The notes beneath the pieces are model-generated. The model did not search any database. It was given only the letters and a program-made list of their open reading frames with translations, and was not told where the DNA came from. The translations under genes were made by a program, and so were the position numbers. From an uncultured Bacteroidales bacterium (GTDB taxonomy: Bacteria > Bacteroidota > Bacteroidia > Bacteroidales > Muribaculaceae): a stretch of DNA of 64,000 nt. Within the stretch, counting starts at the first letter, position 1. Each line of letters opens with the position of its first letter. The stretch is from NCBI GenBank assembly GCA_902762385.1, contig CACWNQ010000013.1, positions 1 through 64,000 on the forward strand, in the 5' to 3' direction. Positions 60,201-64,000 of this stretch are shown here, piece after piece.

Positions 60201-61304
60201 ATGTCGACACTGAAAGTACTATTGAAAAAAGAGGTGCTGCAATTCAAGCGCAACTCATTCCTGCCTAGGCTCGTGGTGGCTTTCCCCATCATGATAATGC
60301 TCATCATCCCATGGGTGACTACTATGGATGTGCGCCATGTTAACGTGAGTGTGGTCGACAACGACCATTCGCAGGTTTCGCAACGAATCATCAACAAAAT
60401 CAATGCCAGCGAATATCTTACATTGCACAGCGTGACCGGAAGCTTTGACTTGTCGTTCAAGAGCTTAGAGCACGGTGATGTGGATGCCATCCTCGAAATC
60501 CCGCAAGACTTTGAGAAAGGTTTTGTCACCGGCAGCACCAAGAAGTTGAGCATCAGCGCTAACAGTGTGAATGCCACCAAGGGCAGCTTGGGTTCGCAGT
60601 ATCTCGCGCAGACCCTCGCTGCAAGCATCAAGGAGATGCGCGCGAGCCTCTCACCGGCACAAGCGGGAGACCTCGTCGTGATTCAGAACCGCTACAACCC
60701 AACGCTGGAATACCGCAACTTCATGATACCAGCCATCCTTGTGATTCTAATTATCATCATCACAGGATTCTTGCCGGCGCTGAACCTTGTTGGCGAGAAA
60801 GAGGTTGGCACAATCGAGCAGATTAACGTTACACCCGTGAGCCGATTCTCGTTTACCCTTGCCAAGCTCATCGTTTATTGGGTGGCAGGGCTCATTGTAA
60901 TTACCATAGCACTGATTGTGGCTTGGCTGGTCTATGGGCAAACGGCAGTGGGCAGCCTTTTCACCATCTACACTGGCGCATTCCTTTTCATTCTTGTAAT
61001 TTCGGGATTTGGATTGATAGCATCGAACCTATCATCGACCATGCAGCAGGCAGTGTTCTTTATGTTCTTTTTTGTTATGGTGTTTATGCTAATGAGCGGC
61101 TTGCTAACACCCATCGAGTCGATGCCACAATGGGCACAATATGTGACCTACGTGCTACCACCGCGCTACTTCATCTCAATAATGCGATCGGTGTTCATGA
61201 AAGGCGCCACTTTCTACGACATGCGCTTCAACTTCATGGCTCTCGCCATCCTAGCCGTGGTGATGAACCTAGGCGCAGCACTCACCTACCGCAAGCGCTC
61301 ATAA
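60201..61304 (+). CDS. ABC-2 type permease (YbhR-like)
   Basis: A 367-residue membrane protein paralogous to the preceding permease, 6 bases after it. An N-terminal helix (LVVAFPIMIMLIIPWVTTM), an extracytoplasmic domain and five C-terminal helices are present. VGEKEVGTIEQINVTPVSRFSFTLAKLIVYW is the coupling motif. The two permeases probably form a heterodimer. It is the last gene of the efflux operon. Confidence 0.9.
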   Translation: MSTLKVLLKKEVLQFKRNSFLPRLVVAFPIMIMLIIPWVTTMDVRHVNVSVVDNDHSQVSQRIINKINASEYLTLHSVTGSFDLSFKSLEHGDVDAILEIPQDFEKGFVTGSTKKLSISANSVNATKGSLGSQYLAQTLAASIKEMRASLSPAQAGDLVVIQNRYNPTLEYRNFMIPAILVILIIIITGFLPALNLVGEKEVGTIEQINVTPVSRFSFTLAKLIVYWVAGLIVITIALIVAWLVYGQTAVGSLFTIYTGAFLFILVISGFGLIASNLSSTMQQAVFFMFFFVMVFMLMSGLLTPIESMPQWAQYVTYVLPPRYFISIMRSVFMKGATFYDMRFNFMALAILAVVMNLGAALTYRKRS

Positions 61305-61322
61305 CCCCAGTCCAATAATCAA

Positions 61323-61360
61323 AAAGTGCCGTGATGGGTCGCGACCCATCACGGCACTTT
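61323..61360. terminator. Perfect palindromic bidirectional terminator
   Basis: AAAGTGCCGTGATGGGTCG is followed by its exact complement in reverse, between the efflux operon and the convergent dockerin gene. Confidence 0.85.
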
Positions 61361-61380
61361 GGTGTAGTGTTTTTGTAATT

Positions 61381-62769
61381 TTAATTTCCCAGAACGATAG
61401 AATAAACCTCAGTAATGTCGGCGCTGGTGATGACGCCGTCGCCGTTCACATCGCTGGTGTCGAAATAGGTTGTGTCATTGCTGAGCAGATAGCTGTAAAG
61501 TGCAGTGATATCGGCACTTGTGACATATCCGTCGCAGTTCACGTCACCATATATCGACTTCCTAATTACTACTATTTCACAGTTTGCCACCAACTCACTG
61601 CCATCATTAGTGGTAGCAGTAATAGTTGCAGTTCCGAGAGCCTTAGCAACAACAGTCACCACATTTTCCTCCACAGTCTGAATATCGACAATCTCCGGGT
61701 TACTACTCTCCCAAGTTACTGATCCATCAGTAGCATTCTCTGGTTCGACAAACGCTGTTATCTGCAATTCGTCGTTGATGTACAACGTATCAGAATCAAC
61801 ATCGAGGGTCAAGCCTGAGACGAGGGTTGCGGCGACGGTCACCTCGCAGGAAGCTGAGAGGCCGCTGCCATCGCTGGTGCGCACGGTGATTGTCGCGGTG
61901 CCGAGGGCAACGGGGGTAACAACTGCTGTCAGGCCGCCTTCTTGGGCCTCAACTGTCACTATTGACTCGTCGCTTGACTCCCAGACGAGGCCGGGAGCCG
62001 TCGCGTTCTCGGGAACATAGTTCGCGGTCAAGTCAAGCGTCTGATGCATTTCAATGCTGGCTGACTCCTTGTCGAGCGTCAAGCCTGACACTAAAGTTGG
62101 GGCGACAGTCACCTCGCAAGAGGCACTTAACCCGCTGCCATCGCTGGTGCGCACGGTGATTGTCGCGGTGCCGAGAGCGACTGGAGTAACAACTGCTGTC
62201 AGGCCGCCTTCTTGGGCCTCAACTGTCATTATTGACTCGTCGCTTGACTCCCAGACGAGGCCGGGAGCCGTCGCGTTCTCGGGAACGTAATTCGCTGTCA
62301 AGTCAAGCGTCTCATGCATCTCAATGCTAGCCGACTCCTTATCAAGGGTCAAGCCAGAGACGAGAGTTGGGGCGACAGTCACCTCACAGGTTGCTGAGAG
62401 GCCGCTGCCGTCACCTGTTCTTACAGTCACCACAGCAGTTCCTAAAGCTACAGGCGTAACAACGGCATTAGAACCATCGCCTTGAACCTGAAGCACAGAC
62501 GGGTTGCTGCTTTCCCAGACGAGCCCCGGATCGGTCGCATCGCTAGGCTCATAAGATGCCAGCAAAGGAAGAGACTCGCCCAAGTGGATGGTCGCAGTTT
62601 CTTTGTCGATAGTCAAAGAAGAAGTATAGATAAAGCGAGTGACATTGAACGAGCACTCGTTGTCGCCGCCGGCGATTTTATCAATGAGGTCGGCGGTGCC
62701 GGCTTTCAGGTTGTCGAACGTGAGCGAGTAAGTGCCCTCTGGAACGCCAGCGGTAGTGGCAAACTTCAT
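61381..62769 (-). CDS. 3' part of a large secreted protein: four Big_2 domains and a dockerin, after a frameshift
   Basis: 462 codons from the first ATG, but the frame is meaningful upstream to about 62810 (AASSSEIAPGEGRVVT). The first about 45 residues finish a cohesin-like domain. Four Big_2 Ig-like domains follow; the second and third (62098-62367 and 61828-62097) are 90-residue near-identical copies. The end is a type I dockerin: two calcium-loop repeats, GDVNCDGYVTSADITALYSYLL and SDVNGDGVITSADITEVYSIVL. The ATG is very likely not a native start. With the upstream frame it would be one protein running off the window. Confidence 0.8.
   Translation of the reverse strand: MKFATTAGVPEGTYSLTFDNLKAGTADLIDKIAGGDNECSFNVTRFIYTSSLTIDKETATIHLGESLPLLASYEPSDATDPGLVWESSNPSVLQVQGDGSNAVVTPVALGTAVVTVRTGDGSGLSATCEVTVAPTLVSGLTLDKESASIEMHETLDLTANYVPENATAPGLVWESSDESIMTVEAQEGGLTAVVTPVALGTATITVRTSDGSGLSASCEVTVAPTLVSGLTLDKESASIEMHQTLDLTANYVPENATAPGLVWESSDESIVTVEAQEGGLTAVVTPVALGTATITVRTSDGSGLSASCEVTVAATLVSGLTLDVDSDTLYINDELQITAFVEPENATDGSVTWESSNPEIVDIQTVEENVVTVVAKALGTATITATTNDGSELVANCEIVVIRKSIYGDVNCDGYVTSADITALYSYLLSNDTTYFDTSDVNGDGVITSADITEVYSIVLGN
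61828..62367. repeat. 270-base tandem Big_2 repeat (two copies)
   Basis: The units 62098-62367 and 61828-62097 encode the same 90 residues with very few changes. A more diverged copy precedes and another follows. Confidence 0.9.
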
Positions 62770-62803
62770 CGTTACTACCCTACCCTCGCCTGGTGCAATC
62801 TCG

Positions 62804-64000
62804 CTAGAAGCAGCGAATCACGCCGTTGCCCATGCTGCGATGTGCCATCGAGAAGCCGCTTGCGCGCTCGCCCCACGTGTACTCATCGGTCGGGGTGAAC
62901 CACTGGCTAGGATAAGTGACATCGAACTGGATGCCATCCACTGGGTCGTAGTTGCTCAGGTCAACGTGCAGAAGCAAAGCACCATCGTTCAGCACGTCGT
63001 CGGCAGTGAAATGCAGGTAGTTTGGCGCAAAGCGTGAGCCGGTAATGGTGATATTGTGCAGGCGGTGATCGGGGTCGTTGCTGTAGAGCTGCATCATTGC
63101 CTCGAAAGGTGCCTGCTCCTGGCCGTTAAACGACACATGGAGTGTTACGCCCTGCCAAGGTTCAATAACCAATGGGAACGACTCGGCCATGGTAAAGCCA
63201 TCGGTGTTAAACACTACTCGATCGATGCGCAGGGGTGCACCACCATTGTTATAGACGTTCACCTCGCCATTAGCAACCTCGGTCACTGGTGTGGCACCAA
63301 GGTCAAGCTGCTCATCGGCATAGAGCTGAGGGCTCTGAATGTCGATATATCCCTCATACTTGTCGCTCAGCACATCCATGTCCTGACCTTTATAGATGGC
63401 AGTTAGCACGGCCTTCGAAGCGCCCAAGTTGCAGCCATAGCGGCCATTGAGCTTCACGTCGAACGAGGCAATCACGCCATCGTTACCGCTGAAGGTGCTG
63501 TTGCCAAGCGAATAGGCAATGGCACGGAGCTTGCCGTTGTTGTGAGTCACCACCAGTTGGTGATCGCCCTTGCGGTCGCTCAGGGCAAACGAGCCGTCAA
63601 CATATTGCAGCTGTTCGGGCAAGTCAAACTCAAACTGGAAGCCAGTGATGGCATCCATATTGTTCACTCGCAAGGGGATGGTCACAGTGCTGTCGGCGAT
63701 GCCGCTGGCGTTCTCCACATGGAGCTCATTGACAGCAAACGGATCGGCAACAACACGGATGGTGTTGGTACCAGCGATATTGTTGCTCAGCAGTCGCACG
63801 GTCTCCTCGATGGCGCCACGTTCCACTGGGCTGTAGGTGATGTCGACATAGTCAGTGTTGCCTGGAGCAATCTCATAGGGGAATGGCGTCTCGCTCGAGA
63901 GCACTGCCACACTTGGCTCAATGCCACTGATGATAAGCGGGATGGTGCCAACATTGGTCACCTCCAAGTTCTGGTGATAGACATCACGGATGGGGATATG
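62804..64000 (-). CDS. 5' part (incomplete) of the same secreted protein: cohesin-like and choice-of-anchor D-like domains
   Basis: The frame is open to the window edge, so the true start lies outside. Visible domains are an Ig-like strand set ending GTNTIRVVADPFAVNELHV, a cohesin-like domain (ITGFQFEFDLPEQLQYVDGSF, then GVIASFDVKLNGRYG), a choice-of-anchor D-like domain (VNVYNNGGAPLRIDRVVFNT, LYSNDPDHRLHNITITGS) and the first part of a second cohesin-like domain (VDGIQFDVTYPSQW). It stops at GNGVIRCF-stop. Domain continuity with the following frame shows a frameshift rather than a gene end. It may be a pseudogene, a phase-variable gene or an assembly error. Confidence 0.75.
   Translation of the reverse strand, partial: HIPIRDVYHQNLEVTNVGTIPLIISGIEPSVAVLSSETPFPYEIAPGNTDYVDITYSPVERGAIEETVRLLSNNIAGTNTIRVVADPFAVNELHVENASGIADSTVTIPLRVNNMDAITGFQFEFDLPEQLQYVDGSFALSDRKGDHQLVVTHNNGKLRAIAYSLGNSTFSGNDGVIASFDVKLNGRYGCNLGASKAVLTAIYKGQDMDVLSDKYEGYIDIQSPQLYADEQLDLGATPVTEVANGEVNVYNNGGAPLRIDRVVFNTDGFTMAESFPLVIEPWQGVTLHVSFNGQEQAPFEAMMQLYSNDPDHRLHNITITGSRFAPNYLHFTADDVLNDGALLLHVDLSNYDPVDGIQFDVTYPSQWFTPTDEYTWGERASGFSMAHRSMGNGVIRCF

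Noticed and set aside
62804-63967. Two independent genes at 61.4-64.0 kb
   Set aside because: A cohesin-like domain continues across the gap in a shifted frame, so one interrupted gene is the better reading.

Overview
The window looks like a chromosome segment of a gut-type Bacteroidales bacterium, plausibly Muribaculaceae or Prevotellaceae. The reasons are promoters of the Bacteroidetes type (TTTG or TTG, 18-20 bases, then TAnnTTTG) with no clear Shine-Dalgarno sites, secreted proteins with a short GIYIHNGKK-like C-terminal tail, PorT/OmpW-like barrels, an M64 peptidase, and YdcZ, CobW and DUF362 proteins typical of the order. The taxonomic call is an inference from gene families only.

Layout. 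1-14.6 kb is housekeeping: tRNA-Pro, aspS, a THUMP-like methyltransferase, an FlK-like thioesterase, a secreted glycerophosphodiester phosphodiesterase, a dnaE-trxA-Sel1 operon, a META-domain protein, galM, a pRiA4b ORF-3-like protein and YbjQ. 14.6-29.8 kb is a minus-strand surface-polysaccharide locus, read right to left: ugd, cupin, Wzx flippase, pyruvyltransferase, GT2, serine-acetyltransferase-like, GT2, GT4-like, a four-helix-bundle cassette, EpsG-like polymerase, acyltransferase 3, GT2, GT4, GT4, initiating sugar transferase and a PglD/NeuD-type acetyltransferase. 30-33.4 kb carries a NimA-like flavoprotein, tRNA-Ala, a TIGR01212 radical SAM protein, aroC and ybaK. 33.8-38.3 kb is a secreted GH2 glycosidase / M64 peptidase / barrel operon. 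38.3-46.3 kb holds DUF362, a YdcZ transporter, an O-acetyltransferase, YfiH, a fucose-isomerase-like protein, a His-rich CobW GTPase and a secreted adhesin-like protein. 46.4-50.8 kb is a second, smaller glycan cluster (GT2, GT4, GT2, PIG-L, WbqC). 50.9-54.0 kb has a thioredoxin-like lipoprotein, a barrel and a secreted PAP2 phosphatase. 54.3-61.3 kb is a TetR-TolC-HlyD-ABC-ABC-permease-permease efflux operon. 61.4 kb to the edge is a very large secreted protein with cohesin-like, Big_2 and dockerin modules, interrupted by a frameshift.

Most interesting structure. Degenerate tandem HEPTAMER arrays sit at gene junctions in at least eight places. Each array keeps a fixed core of about four bases while the other bases vary. 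One pair of arrays brackets a lone four-helix-bundle gene (S23/IVP family, the family that includes the DGR accessory protein Avd), and the same word family recurs inside the neighbouring glycosyltransferase gene. Some arrays form the stop codon, the 5' leader or the first codons of adjacent genes. Separately, G/C-rich mini-hairpins are inserted in frame in three genes; in aroC one sits beside a 9-mer repeat and replaces a central segment of chorismate synthase. A repeated promoter module (five copies at three loci) precedes unrelated genes, and one copy would give a nearly leaderless mRNA. No CRISPR array, integrase, transposase or reverse transcriptase was found.
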